Of a stretch of DNA of 64,000 bases, positions 1-7,639 are shown piece after piece. Where the stretch lies: the NCBI GenBank assembly GCA_958354105.1, contig CATWVA010000007.1, positions 1 through 64,000 on the forward strand, in the 5' to 3' direction. The DNA comes from an uncultured Collinsella sp. GTDB lineage: Bacteria; Actinomycetota; Coriobacteriia; Coriobacteriales; Coriobacteriaceae. The notes under the pieces were generated by a model. The model was not told the origin of the DNA. It was given only the letters and a program-made list of their open reading frames with translations, and did not search any database. A program made the translations under genes and the position numbers. How positions within the stretch are numbered: position 1 is the first letter of the stretch; every line of letters begins with the position of its first letter.

Positions 1-1000
1 GGCGCGGAGAGCCTCATCATTGCGGGCGCGACGTACTGCGTGCCGGGCGTGTCGGGCCCCGGCTGGGCCTGGACCGATGCCGACCACCTGGAGCTTGACG
101 GCTACGCGGGTGGGGCCATCGGCGCCGACGGCGACCTGGTGCTGACGCTTGCCGGGCAGAACTCCGTGACGGAGTCGCATGCGCCCGATGCGGACATCAC
201 GCTGTGCGGCATGGAGGTGTGGGGCAACCTGACGCTTCGCGGCGCCGGGACCCTGACGGCGACGGGCTCGCAGTGCGGGATCCACGTCTCGCAGGCGCTC
301 GTGGTGGACGGATGCACCGTCGATGCCCGGGCAGACGGGGCCGATATCACGGACGAGGCGGTCGCCGGTGTGATCGCCGGCGACATGGCCGTGCGCGGCG
401 GCGGGCGCGTCGTTGCCGCGGGCGCCGGGTACGGAGCGGGCGTGCGCGCCTACGGCGTGTATCTGCAGGACGCGGGCCTTGGCGACGGTGCGGTTGGCTG
501 CCGGCTTTCCGTCGACGCCTCGCGGCTCGATGCGACCGGTGCCGATAGCGGCGTAGCGTGCACGGGCGGGTCGCTTGTGTCCGCACGGTTTGTGACGCCT
601 GCCGACGGGGCCTTTGGTGCTAGCGGCGTGTTGGATGCCTCCGGTGCGATGGCACCGCATGTGGTGGTTGTGCCCGATGTCGCCACGCCTCCGGCGGGGG
701 AGACCGACAGGGGCGAGGTGACTGGCGATAGCGCGGACAAGCCCCCCCGCCGATGCAAGCCCCGCCGCTGGAGAGCCCACCACAGTGCCCACGGCAAATC
801 CCTCGATGAGACCCGCGGCCACAACAACCAAGACAACAACGACAGTAACCAAGACCACAGTCGTCAAAGTCCTCAAGCCCAAGGCTGCCACTGTGACAAC
901 AGCGGCACTCCCCAAGACCGGCGACAACAACTGGGTCGTCGCGTCCGTAGCGCTTTTCCTACTGGGGACAGTGCTCTTGGCCGCCGCATATCGCTGCTGA
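1..1000 (+). pseudogene. LPXTG surface protein, 3' part, out of frame at a C7 tract
   Basis: The coding frame is open from base 1, so the 5' end lies outside the window. Up to about base 740 it encodes Gly/Ala/Asp-rich sequence with the look of a beta-helix surface repeat domain. After the run of seven C at 742-748 this frame turns Arg/Gln-rich and runs to 1005. The next frame instead gives a Pro/Thr/Lys-rich wall spacer, LPKTGD (a sortase motif), a hydrophobic segment and a short basic tail ending at 1000. One C fewer would join the two parts. The intact product would be a sortase-anchored cell-wall protein. The break may be a real frameshift, a phase-variable OFF state or an assembly error. 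Confidence 0.75.
742..748 (+). repeat. C7 homopolymer at the frameshift
   Basis: Seven consecutive C lie exactly where the surface-protein frame changes. Six C would read through into the LPKTGD frame. Slipped-strand mispairing at such a tract could switch the wall anchor on and off. Confidence 0.7.
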
Positions 1001-1072
1001 AATAGCTACCATTTGGAAGAAAGGGACATCCACAAGGTATAGCTATTTGCTTGTTTGTTTATAGGCGCCCAA

Positions 1073-1396
1073 TTATCGAAGGCAGAGGCCATATGGACGC
1101 GACCATGGGCTGAATCGTGACATGCGACCCAGATCCACATGAGTGAGACAATCAATCAATATTGTCGCAGATTGGACTGAGGGCAACGAAAGGGCACCGG
1201 GATCTATGTCGACCTTGGTGCCCAAGTGAAAGACCAGCAGAGTTGCCTCGCAATATTCGGCGGTGCTAAAGCGGGCAAATATTAAACCGGGCTCATTGGT
1301 GGGCTGTGTGAGCTGGCTTCTTAGTGACATCACGGATTGTCTATAAGCAAAAGTCTGGTGTTTCGGAAATGTTATACCGTTCACCAAAACTGTCAA
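1073..1396 (-). CDS. Small protein of unknown function (107 aa), doubtful
   Basis: This frame begins inside the 3' end of the upstream 384-residue gene and overlaps it by 56 bp in another frame. Its composition is protein-like and it is open for 324 bp in a region that is not GC-rich. No family is recognised. It could be a real downstream partner, the frameshifted C-terminal part of the upstream gene, or a chance frame. Confidence 0.3.
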   Translation of the reverse strand: MTVLVNGITFPKHQTFAYRQSVMSLRSQLTQPTNEPGLIFARFSTAEYCEATLLVFHLGTKVDIDPGALSLPSVQSATILIDCLTHVDLGRMSRFSPWSRPYGLCLR

Positions 1397-2495
1397 TTTC
1401 CCTTTTCAACATAGCTGGCTCAATCTCTGCAAGCAGCCGCATAACGTCATAGATTCTTACGATGCCTCGTATCTTCTTACTCCTCATCCGCACGAGTTCG
1501 TAAATCAGTTGAACAGAAATAGTTGTTGTATACGTTTCGCCGCTTCTATCAAGATTTAATGCTCTTGCAGCATCATTTATCGCAGTGCAAAATAGGAGCT
1601 CAGGGGAAATCCCTTCAGCGGGGTTTTCGATTTTGATATTTACCTTATCTGCGCAAAGCTCAATTTCTGTTTCTCCGACTCTGCTTTGTTTGAGAAAGGG
1701 TTCCGTTTTACCTAGACCTAAATATTCCGTTCTTTTAAGACGCTGCCTGCGGCAGCTCTCCTTAAACATATTGTTACGACAATCTATGATGGCGGCATTC
1801 GCAATCTGGTCAGTCAGGCATGGGTAAAAACCTATTAGGATCCAATCGACCTCGCAAGATGCCTTGAAAAGGAGATCGTAAATTTCCGCATAAAGTGGGC
1901 ATTGTCCACTGTCGAGGCGGGCCACTCTTGTTCCATCGTGAATGAATAATCCCTGAAAATCTGAATGAATTTCAATTAAATAGCCCAATTCAATGCGTCC
2001 ACCATCACCGCTAAGTTCAGTAAGGTGATTGCGGTATTTAGGTAATTTGCGAGCATGACCTGTTTTTCCACCAAACAATCGAGCATCAAGGGAGCGCGTC
2101 AAATCATCGCAACATGCACAGCTTTGATGATATTTGGCCACTGAGACATAGTTTGCGACTAAACTCGCCATTTCCTCCGACGATACGTCGTCGGCTTTTA
2201 GCCTTGGCACCAGCTTTTCATAGTCAGCTTTCATTACCGATGTGAGCTCAGCAGATTTTGATTGAGCGTTTCGACCATGTTTGATGTTATGGTCGATTCT
2301 AAAATGCTCCAAACCAACAATGGATCCATTTTCGCGGGTAATAACAATATCAGGGCACTCGCTGCCTGCGTTAATAGATCCACTCACCTTCAAGGCAGCT
2401 TTCTTCTTGTAACCACCCGAGGCCATTGATAGATTAAGAACATCATTGAACACTTGCTCTTCGTGCGCGTTCTGGTCGCTTTTGTTCTTGCTCAT
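1341..2495 (-). CDS. Accessory protein of unknown function, possible PD-(D/E)XK fold
   Basis: A 384-residue protein with codon use and GC lower than the housekeeping genes, suggesting acquired DNA. Residues around 48-70 contain ECPDIVI followed by GLEHF. This D-xn-E pattern resembles the nuclease core of proteins whose cores read PDF-I...GIEHF, but the match is by eye and weak. A CxxC-type pair near residue 127 (CACC) could bind metal. No signal peptide or membrane segment is seen. It is read in the same direction as the 222-residue gene just upstream, about 70 bp away, so the two may be one unit. A defence role is only a guess. Confidence 0.6.
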   Translation of the reverse strand: MSKNKSDQNAHEEQVFNDVLNLSMASGGYKKKAALKVSGSINAGSECPDIVITRENGSIVGLEHFRIDHNIKHGRNAQSKSAELTSVMKADYEKLVPRLKADDVSSEEMASLVANYVSVAKYHQSCACCDDLTRSLDARLFGGKTGHARKLPKYRNHLTELSGDGGRIELGYLIEIHSDFQGLFIHDGTRVARLDSGQCPLYAEIYDLLFKASCEVDWILIGFYPCLTDQIANAAIIDCRNNMFKESCRRQRLKRTEYLGLGKTEPFLKQSRVGETEIELCADKVNIKIENPAEGISPELLFCTAINDAARALNLDRSGETYTTTISVQLIYELVRMRSKKIRGIVRIYDVMRLLAEIEPAMLKREIDSFGERYNISETPDFCL

Positions 2496-2563
2496 GCTGG
2501 ATCCTCCGCCCTTATAAGTTATACATAATTCAACTCGCGCCTTTTAACGTTGTCGATAGACGC

Positions 2564-3232
2564 TCACTGAAAGGTAAGCAATTCAGCAATGTCATCAAGG
2601 GAGCCAAGTCTCAAACCCTGATAGGGAATGTAACCGTTGAACACGTTGTGCGTTACACCATCCCTGTCCTCCTGTTTAAAGTCGATATCGCAGTCGTGGC
2701 CAGTGACGATTCGAAACTCATGTTGATATTCATATGCACGATTCTTGTGGAAAGTAACTTCACTGGCTGCCTGCTTAAAGTTGGATAACGCCACCTTGGG
2801 CTCAAATATGTCTCCGTCATAAGAAACCAGTCCAAAATTGATACCTTCAGGTTCCGCTTCCTGAAATCGAAGCAAAAACTCGACAGGATCCTTAATCAAA
2901 ACTGCAGCGCCTCTATTTGAAAATTCGTCTCTAATGCGCCGCCCATCCTTACTCTGTAGGAAGAATTGATAATTCGAATCTTCAAGTGCCGTCATGCAGT
3001 AAATTGCACGACTTGAACCAACAGACATAAAACTTGTAAGGAGACCCTCGTAGGCATCAGACCTTCCATCTCCCGCCTCTTTTGATCTAAATTCATCAAT
3101 CGCCTGCAGGTAGGGGATTCCCTGGATAAGTTGTTCCGCATAAACTCTCTGCGTCACAAATTTGATTAATGACCCGACACGCCACTGCTCAAGTACGCCG
3201 GCAATTTCCGATTTAGAGATTCGCCGAACCAT
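2564..3232 (-). CDS. Hypothetical protein, DUF2971-like in its C-terminal half
   Basis: A soluble 222-residue protein with no membrane segment. Residues about 165-180 read KNRAYEYQHEFRIVTG. This matches the K-xY-xYE-EFRI signature common in DUF2971-type accessory proteins often found in defence-like islands, although the overall family assignment is unproven. It is the first gene of the minus-strand pair ending at 1341, and is divergent from the gene at 3529. The molecular function is unknown. Confidence 0.6.
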   Translation of the reverse strand: MVRRISKSEIAGVLEQWRVGSLIKFVTQRVYAEQLIQGIPYLQAIDEFRSKEAGDGRSDAYEGLLTSFMSVGSSRAIYCMTALEDSNYQFFLQSKDGRRIRDEFSNRGAAVLIKDPVEFLLRFQEAEPEGINFGLVSYDGDIFEPKVALSNFKQAASEVTFHKNRAYEYQHEFRIVTGHDCDIDFKQEDRDGVTHNVFNGYIPYQGLRLGSLDDIAELLTFQ

Positions 3233-3528
3233 ACAATCATCTCCTTGCTGCTATTCTTCGCATCTTATCAAGAACTAATCCAGTGAGCTTAAACGATGGT
3301 GTATATGTATCAACGTTCTCCTCTTGCATTGTCAGATGACGCCGATTCGTCGACGAAAGATGGCCTGATCTAACCAGCCTCATAAGCTCACCAATATTCC
3401 GTTAGACTCGCACAAGCTCATAATGAAATGGCTCCGATCAAAGCAAACGCCCTATGCGTAAAAATGCTCAATAATTGGATCGCGTGATTACTGGATTTTG
3501 TGTAAGAATTCTATTGGAGAGAAGCACG
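3233..3528. other. Divergent intergenic region
   Basis: About 300 bp between two divergent accessory genes. It is AT-rich and must hold promoters for both, but no clear -35/-10 pair, RNA gene or operator was identified. Confidence 0.4.
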
Positions 3529-4377
3529 ATGCCTGAATTTATATGCTCGGTATCTTCTTTAGCTGCGACAATTGTTATCGCCTTTATACAAATATATCAG
3601 AGCAAGCGCATGGAAGTATTCGAACGTCGTCAGGACGAGAGGGATGAGCGTAGGCACGCCGAAGGGAATAAGGCACGAGCGATTGAGTTCATCTCGAAGC
3701 ATTACGCCGACAGAGGCCTGATTCCGCTTTGCGCCGTTGCCGCCATGCACAATGATCTTTTCCATTATTCACGTAAGATGTATTGGGAATTCTGCTGCCT
3801 AGTGCCGGAGGTGCAGAATCTGATTCTTAAATACTGCAGTCTTGACTTGCGGGTCAGGGGAGAGGATGACCTGTTCGTCCGTTGCATCGCCGCAGTCGAA
3901 GCCGTCCTCCGTGACCGCTTCCCAAAAGATGAATCTGTTCTTTATGATGATGGGAAATACGTGCTTCACAGCCTCGAAAGGTATGCGGGGGAGAGACTGC
4001 CAGAACCTCGGGTTAACCTTCTTCCCGAGTGCCTGGACTCTTCGTTCCTGCCCCCTGATAGCTGTACCCCGGGGTACGATTACCTTATCCGTAAGGTCCT
4101 TTCCGAGGCCTTCGAATCGAGGGGCGCTTCCTTCGCCCCCATTTCCTATCTAAAAAATGACTATCAATTCGAATCGAGCCTCGAGATAGAGGCCTGCCGA
4201 TTCGCGTCGACCGCTGCATTCTACGCGGCAACCTACGGCTCTGGTGACGAGGCCAACAATAGGTACTACGGGTGCCCCGGCGGTTTCGATGGCGAGAGAA
4301 TCGAGACCATGGAAGACCTATTTCTTCTTACTGTCTTCCAGATATATACCAAGCTTCTGCTTCCGAACAAAGGGTAA
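3529..4377 (+). CDS. Membrane-anchored hypothetical protein
   Basis: A 282-residue protein. The ATG at 3529 was chosen because GGAGAG lies 7 bp upstream; an earlier in-frame codon at 3475 lacks such a site. Residues about 3-22 form one hydrophobic segment, followed by a highly charged Arg/Glu stretch (residues 23-45) likely to be a cytoplasmic helix, then a mainly helical soluble domain. This suggests a single-pass inner-membrane anchor with a cytoplasmic body. No family is recognised. It stands alone, followed by an intergenic region with a terminator. Confidence 0.6.
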   Translation: MPEFICSVSSLAATIVIAFIQIYQSKRMEVFERRQDERDERRHAEGNKARAIEFISKHYADRGLIPLCAVAAMHNDLFHYSRKMYWEFCCLVPEVQNLILKYCSLDLRVRGEDDLFVRCIAAVEAVLRDRFPKDESVLYDDGKYVLHSLERYAGERLPEPRVNLLPECLDSSFLPPDSCTPGYDYLIRKVLSEAFESRGASFAPISYLKNDYQFESSLEIEACRFASTAAFYAATYGSGDEANNRYYGCPGGFDGERIETMEDLFLLTVFQIYTKLLLPNKG

Positions 4378-4532
4378 GAAATAACACGAGGCATTCGTTA
4401 TTTGACTCTGCCTAATTCTGCCAAACTCATTTTCGAAATCTCACTCATTTCCTTCATTACCTGAACATACTTAAAATCAGAAATTGGTCGTAGGGCGTGA
4501 CCAACGGAATCAAAAGAAAGCCCACTGAGAAG

Positions 4533-4571
4533 ATGCCTTCAATCTCTTTGGGTTGGAGGCATTTTCTTTTT
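4533..4571 (+). terminator. Rho-independent terminator
   Basis: ATGCCTTCAA pairs with TTGGAGGCAT (one G-U) around an 11-base loop and is followed by a T-rich run. It lies about 155 bp past the gene ending at 4377 and before the gene at 4686. Nothing else is seen in the 307-bp gap. Confidence 0.7.
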
Positions 4572-4685
4572 CGGAGAGTCTGCATGAATTCTAAAAATGT
4601 CTTTTTGACAAACTCCTTCTAAAAAGAACATCCAAACCATCTAGTCTGCTCTTAATACTCGGATATAAACACTAAGGAGATAGTC

Positions 4686-4889
4686 ATGTTATGGAGCTAT
4701 GTTCAGCTTAATGACGGCACTCAGTTTGCCTACTCAGAGACAAGAGATGACGGGGCCGTTCGTGTAGCCGTCGAGCGTCCGGTTGATTTTAGCTTTGACC
4801 ACGTTGAATGCTACTTGCCTACGGTCAAGTGGTTCAACTTCGAGGGATTTACTGCCGACGATCTGGATTTTTTTGACCGAGTTCGTTAG
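4686..4889 (+). CDS. Small hypothetical protein (67 aa)
   Basis: A 67-residue acidic protein with a strong AGGAGA site 5 bp before its ATG. The sequence alternates strand-like and acidic segments (VQLNDGTQF, VAVERPVDF, WFNFEGF) and ends FFDRVR. It resembles small immunity- or antitoxin-sized proteins but no family is recognised. It lies 105 bp before the nucleotidyltransferase gene in the same orientation and may share its transcript. Confidence 0.55.
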   Translation: MLWSYVQLNDGTQFAYSETRDDGAVRVAVERPVDFSFDHVECYLPTVKWFNFEGFTADDLDFFDRVR

Positions 4890-4994
4890 ATCAAACGCTC
4901 CGTTTATCTTCGAGCTTGCAGAACGGCAAAAAGCCAGACCGGCGGTTTCGACGCTGGCCCTCGGACGTTCTACTGTTAATCGCCCAATTGAGAC

Positions 4995-5306
4995 ATGATT
5001 TCATTTGATTACATATCATCCGCGGTATCCCGCGTGCTGGCTCAATACGACGTCAGAGAAGCCTATTTATTTGGCTCGTTTGCCCGAGGCGAGCAAACGC
5101 CCAATAGCGATATTGACTTGCGCCTAGTCTGCGGCAACACCATGACGTTCGGCACGCTTTACGAACTCTCCCATGAGCTCGAGAGGGAACTTGGGCGAAA
5201 GGTTGATATCGTCACCAACCCACCAGAGCACATGCGCCTGCCCTTCCGCAAAAGTATCAAGCAAGATGAGGTGCGCATCTATGAAGCAACATGTGCGGGA
5301 CGATGA
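4995..5306 (+). CDS. MNT-type minimal nucleotidyltransferase
   Basis: A 103-residue protein of the Pol-beta minimal nucleotidyltransferase family. The motif GSFARGEQTPNSDIDL (residues about 27-42) supplies the GS-xn-DxD active site; the third acidic residue is probably the D of KVDIV near residue 70. In known MntA/HepT pairs such an enzyme adenylylates and neutralises a HEPN ribonuclease toxin. Here the overlapping downstream gene does not show the usual HEPN RxxxxxH motif, so it may be an unusual pair or a decayed one. Confidence 0.8.
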   Translation: MISFDYISSAVSRVLAQYDVREAYLFGSFARGEQTPNSDIDLRLVCGNTMTFGTLYELSHELERELGRKVDIVTNPPEHMRLPFRKSIKQDEVRIYEATCAGR

Positions 5307-5643
5307 GTTTGCGAATATCATCCTGCTATCTGATCCTCCCGTTGTACTCAACGTTGAGAACCTAAAGGCCATCCGCGATGGGGATGCGTTAATAGCCACG
5401 GGAAAGCCCAGCCGGTCTAACGCAAAAATAGCTCGCCACCCAATCGGGGGTTTACTTCGCGCTATACAGCTCTACGAGCAGATCCGACTCGACCTACGCC
5501 GTGCCTCGCTCTCTTCGGCATTGGCGCTCGCAAAGACCCTAAACTGCGCCATCGAAGACCCTGTCAGGCAACCGGTTGCTCTGGAGTACGATTCGAAACC
5601 CTGTTCGTCCGAAACAATCAATAGTAAGAATATTGCTGTTTAA
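5281..5643 (+). CDS. Partner of the MNT nucleotidyltransferase, unknown family
   Basis: A 120-residue protein. ATG 5281 is preceded by GAGGTG at 7 bp and lies inside the nucleotidyltransferase gene, overlapping it by 26 bp, so the two are probably translationally coupled. An earlier start at 5173 would overlap far more. The middle (residues 45-90) is helical and basic with RHPIGGLLRAIQLYEQIR. The position is that of a HEPN/HepT toxin, but the conserved catalytic Arg...His pattern is not evident. It may be a divergent partner or a degraded one. Confidence 0.5.
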   Translation: MKQHVRDDEFANIILLSDPPVVLNVENLKAIRDGDALIATGKPSRSNAKIARHPIGGLLRAIQLYEQIRLDLRRASLSSALALAKTLNCAIEDPVRQPVALEYDSKPCSSETINSKNIAV

Positions 5644-5651
5644 CTTTCCTT

Positions 5652-5687
5652 TACGTACGTATTTAAATTAAACAATAATACGTATTA
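5652..5687 (+). promoter_or_regulatory. Palindromic operator-like sites before the toxin-antitoxin operon
   Basis: Two perfect palindromes, TACGTACGTA (5652-5661) and TAATACGTATTA (5676-5687), lie 26-60 bp before the antitoxin ATG. They share the core TACGTA. Phd/YefM antitoxins autoregulate by binding such repeats, so this is the likely operator. Confidence 0.55.
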
Positions 5688-5712
5688 GAGACAGATTTTA
5701 AAGGAGGTTGCT

Positions 5713-6081
5713 ATGGTTGCCGTGATAGACAAGAAACTCGTTTTCGGACGCGAACAGGTGCTGACTTCGACGCAGGCAAGCAAAAATTTTGGCGAAGCGA
5801 GACGTCGCGCTCGAAGAGAACCGCAATTTGTCTCAGACAGGAACGATGGCATCGATACTGTTATCGTTGGCTTCGACGAGTTCGAAGCGATGGCGGTCGA
5901 ACTCGAACAGCTCCGAGAGGAGCGCCTGCACGCTATAGCCGCTGCAAGGCTCGCGCAGGGCGACACTGATTCGAATCGCAAGGGCATTCCGTTCTCCGAT
6001 ACCGTGGGACGTGAGAGGTTCGAGGCCATGCTAGAAGCCGAGGCAACCGATCCCATTTCCGACGAGGAGCTGTTCGAGTGA
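5713..6081 (+). CDS. Phd/YefM family antitoxin
   Basis: A 122-residue protein with an AAAGGAGG site just before ATG. The N-terminal part (residues about 17-60: TSTQASKNFGEARRRA and DTVIVGFDEFEAM) is the Phd/YefM DNA-binding fold: start of a helix, strand, then the 'xVLxxDEYE'-type segment. The acidic C-terminal tail (EAEATDPISDEELFE) is the expected toxin-binding region. The stop overlaps the toxin start. It should neutralise the toxin and repress the operon through the palindromes upstream. Confidence 0.85.
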   Translation: MVAVIDKKLVFGREQVLTSTQASKNFGEARRRARREPQFVSDRNDGIDTVIVGFDEFEAMAVELEQLREERLHAIAAARLAQGDTDSNRKGIPFSDTVGRERFEAMLEAEATDPISDEELFE

Positions 6082-6392
6082 GCGTGGCTAGGTTTAAGGT
6101 TGAGTTTTACGACAAGACTGCCGAGAAAGAGTATCTGTCACTCGATGGCTCGGTTCGCGCTATGGCGGACAAAGGTATTGCGCGCCTTGCACTTCGGGCC
6201 GATGAAATTGGCAAGCCGCTTTCGGGTCTTCTTGCAGGTTGTAGGGAACTTAAGTTTCGTACTGATGGCATTCGCGTAATTTATCGCATCCGCGACGGGC
6301 ACGTCGAAGTAGTTCAAATCATCGCAATAGGCGCAAGGGACAAGGTCAAGGTTTTCGACCTGACATCTAGACGCTTGGACAGCGATGATTGA
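6078..6392 (+). CDS. ParE/RelE family toxin
   Basis: A 104-residue protein starting at GTG 6078, which overlaps the antitoxin stop (GTGA). The N-terminal FKVEFYDKTAEKEYLSL and the central LRADEIGKPLSGLLAGCRELKF / IRVIYRIRDG strands match the RelE/ParE fold; RVIYRI is the usual core strand. Family members either cleave ribosome-bound mRNA or poison gyrase, and which applies cannot be told here. It forms a two-gene operon with the antitoxin. Confidence 0.85.
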   Translation: MSVARFKVEFYDKTAEKEYLSLDGSVRAMADKGIARLALRADEIGKPLSGLLAGCRELKFRTDGIRVIYRIRDGHVEVVQIIAIGARDKVKVFDLTSRRLDSDD

Positions 6393-6475
6393 TTGCCTCA
6401 AGAATATCAATTTAGGTTGCATGGTCGAAATGCCCGGGTTAAACGCTCGTATTCAGTCAGCAGAAGGACGGCGTG

Positions 6476-6697
6476 ATGAAAACGTTAAATGCAACGACAT
6501 GCCCTGATAGTTGTTGCAGCAATTATCCTGAAAGCATGACTTTTGACAACTGTACAGCAGACGCAACCGACCCTATCGTGCCGAAAGCACCCCGTACTTT
6601 ACCCGATGATCTGGACAGCATCGCCTTGATCGACGAAGCCATTCAGTCAACTATTGCGGACATGCCCAACGCACTCAGGCTCTTGGAGAACTCATGA
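6476..6697 (+). CDS. Small hypothetical protein, coupled to a broken gene
   Basis: A 73-residue acidic protein. ATG 6476 is chosen over GTG 6473 because AAGGA lies 7 bp upstream. The N-terminal region has four Cys within about 20 residues (TCPDSCCSNYPE). The C-terminal half is helical (LPDDLDSIALIDEAIQ). Its stop overlaps the next start (ATGA), indicating a two-gene unit with the interrupted gene downstream. No family is recognised. Confidence 0.45.
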   Translation: MKTLNATTCPDSCCSNYPESMTFDNCTADATDPIVPKAPRTLPDDLDSIALIDEAIQSTIADMPNALRLLENS

Positions 6698-7056
6698 TGG
6701 CGGTCGCGTCGTTGGTGCTCGATGATTCTAGATCGCTCGGGACCATGGCCGCGGCCGTCATGAGCCTGCATAGCATGCTCATGACGATCGGACGCTGTTA
6801 TACGACCGACGCCGCAGTGGACCGGGCTGCGCTCAAGCTCGGACGCGTCGAGTCCGTGCTAGCGGGTGCGCAGTTCTACGGCGGCCGGATCTAGCTACTG
6901 CTGCCGCTGTACCTGACCGTCAACAAGCCCGAGCTGGCGCTAGCCATCCAGCACGAGGATGGCTTCTATGCCGCGCGCACCTGCCTTACGCTCGACATGG
7001 CCTACAACACCGCGCGACTTATTTGCCGGCCCGAGACCTCGTGGATAAAGCGATAA
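6694..7056 (+). pseudogene. Hypothetical gene interrupted by an in-frame TAG
   Basis: The frame opens at ATG 6694 and reaches a TAG at 6892-6894. It then continues in the same frame with equally protein-like, GC3-rich codons (LLLPLYLTVNKPEL...) to a TAA at 7054-7056. Together this is about 120 codons of helical sequence. A single nonsense change is the simplest reading; sequencing error or readthrough cannot be excluded. The family is unknown. Confidence 0.5.
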
Positions 7057-7144
7057 AGGGCTTTTTACCTGCTGGTTTGTTGGGTGACTTGGCTGCTTTG
7101 GCTTGACTTACGCGCACGAATTTATAATCGAGGGCAAAAAGTTC

Positions 7145-7173
7145 TTGGTAAACCGCGCACGGCTATGTTAGTA
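7145..7173 (+). promoter_or_regulatory. Promoter of tRNA-Val
   Basis: TTGGTA (7145-7150) and TTAGTA (7168-7173) are separated by 17 bp and end 21 bp before the tRNA 5' end. Confidence 0.5.
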
Positions 7174-7194
7174 TCTCTTTTGCCGAAAGGCGAC

Positions 7195-7269
7195 GGGCGA
7201 TTGGCTCAGGGGTAGAGCATATCCTTCACACGGATGGGGTCACAAGTTCGAATCTTGTATCGCCCACCA
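7195..7269 (+). tRNA. tRNA-Val (CAC)
   Basis: GGGCGAT pairs with ATCGCCC and CCA is encoded. The anticodon loop TTCACAC gives anticodon CAC, and the T arm contains GTTCGAATC. This is a standard cloverleaf. Confidence 0.93.
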
Positions 7270-7279
7270 TCTAAAGCTC

Positions 7280-7316
7280 AGGTCAGAGGTGTTAAGCCTC
7301 TGGCCTTTTTCTTTTT
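7280..7316 (+). terminator. tRNA-Val terminator
   Basis: AGGTCAGAGG pairs with CCTCTGGCCT, followed by two runs of five T. Confidence 0.85.
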
Positions 7317-7521
7317 GACACTAAAATCGAAGCGAAGTTACCTAAGGCGTTATATGTTACGCAGTTCACCTTAGGTGTCGTCATTGCGCGTTTTGAAAAA
7401 TTCGTCTGCGTTCATTCATTGAATTCCCTGCGTAATCTATGTGCAATTGTGGAGACAGAGACCGCTGGCTCACAGCTTGTACCAGCTCGTTCATGCCTAT
7501 GGCGGCTTTTCAACGAATTGC

Positions 7522-7549
7522 GTCAAGCTTTTGGTCAGTGTTTGGTCAG
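7522..7549 (+). repeat. TTTGGTCAG direct-repeat element
   Basis: GTCAAGC is followed by two direct copies of TTTGGTCAG spaced 11 bp apart. A 25-of-27 match to this sequence lies on the minus strand upstream of recA (58038-58064). It sits about 90 bp before the gene at 7640. The rest of the 370-bp gap after the tRNA shows nothing recognisable. Confidence 0.55.
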
Positions 7550-7639
7550 CTTCCCGTACTTACCCGCATGATGCCCCAGTAGATAATCGGCCATGCCCGC
7601 AATCCGCACGGCCCGCGGCCGAAACCAGGGGAGGCGCAA

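Noticed and set aside
7195..7269. Phage or integrative-element attachment site at tRNA-Val
   Set aside because: No integrase gene and no second copy of the tRNA 3' end were seen nearby.
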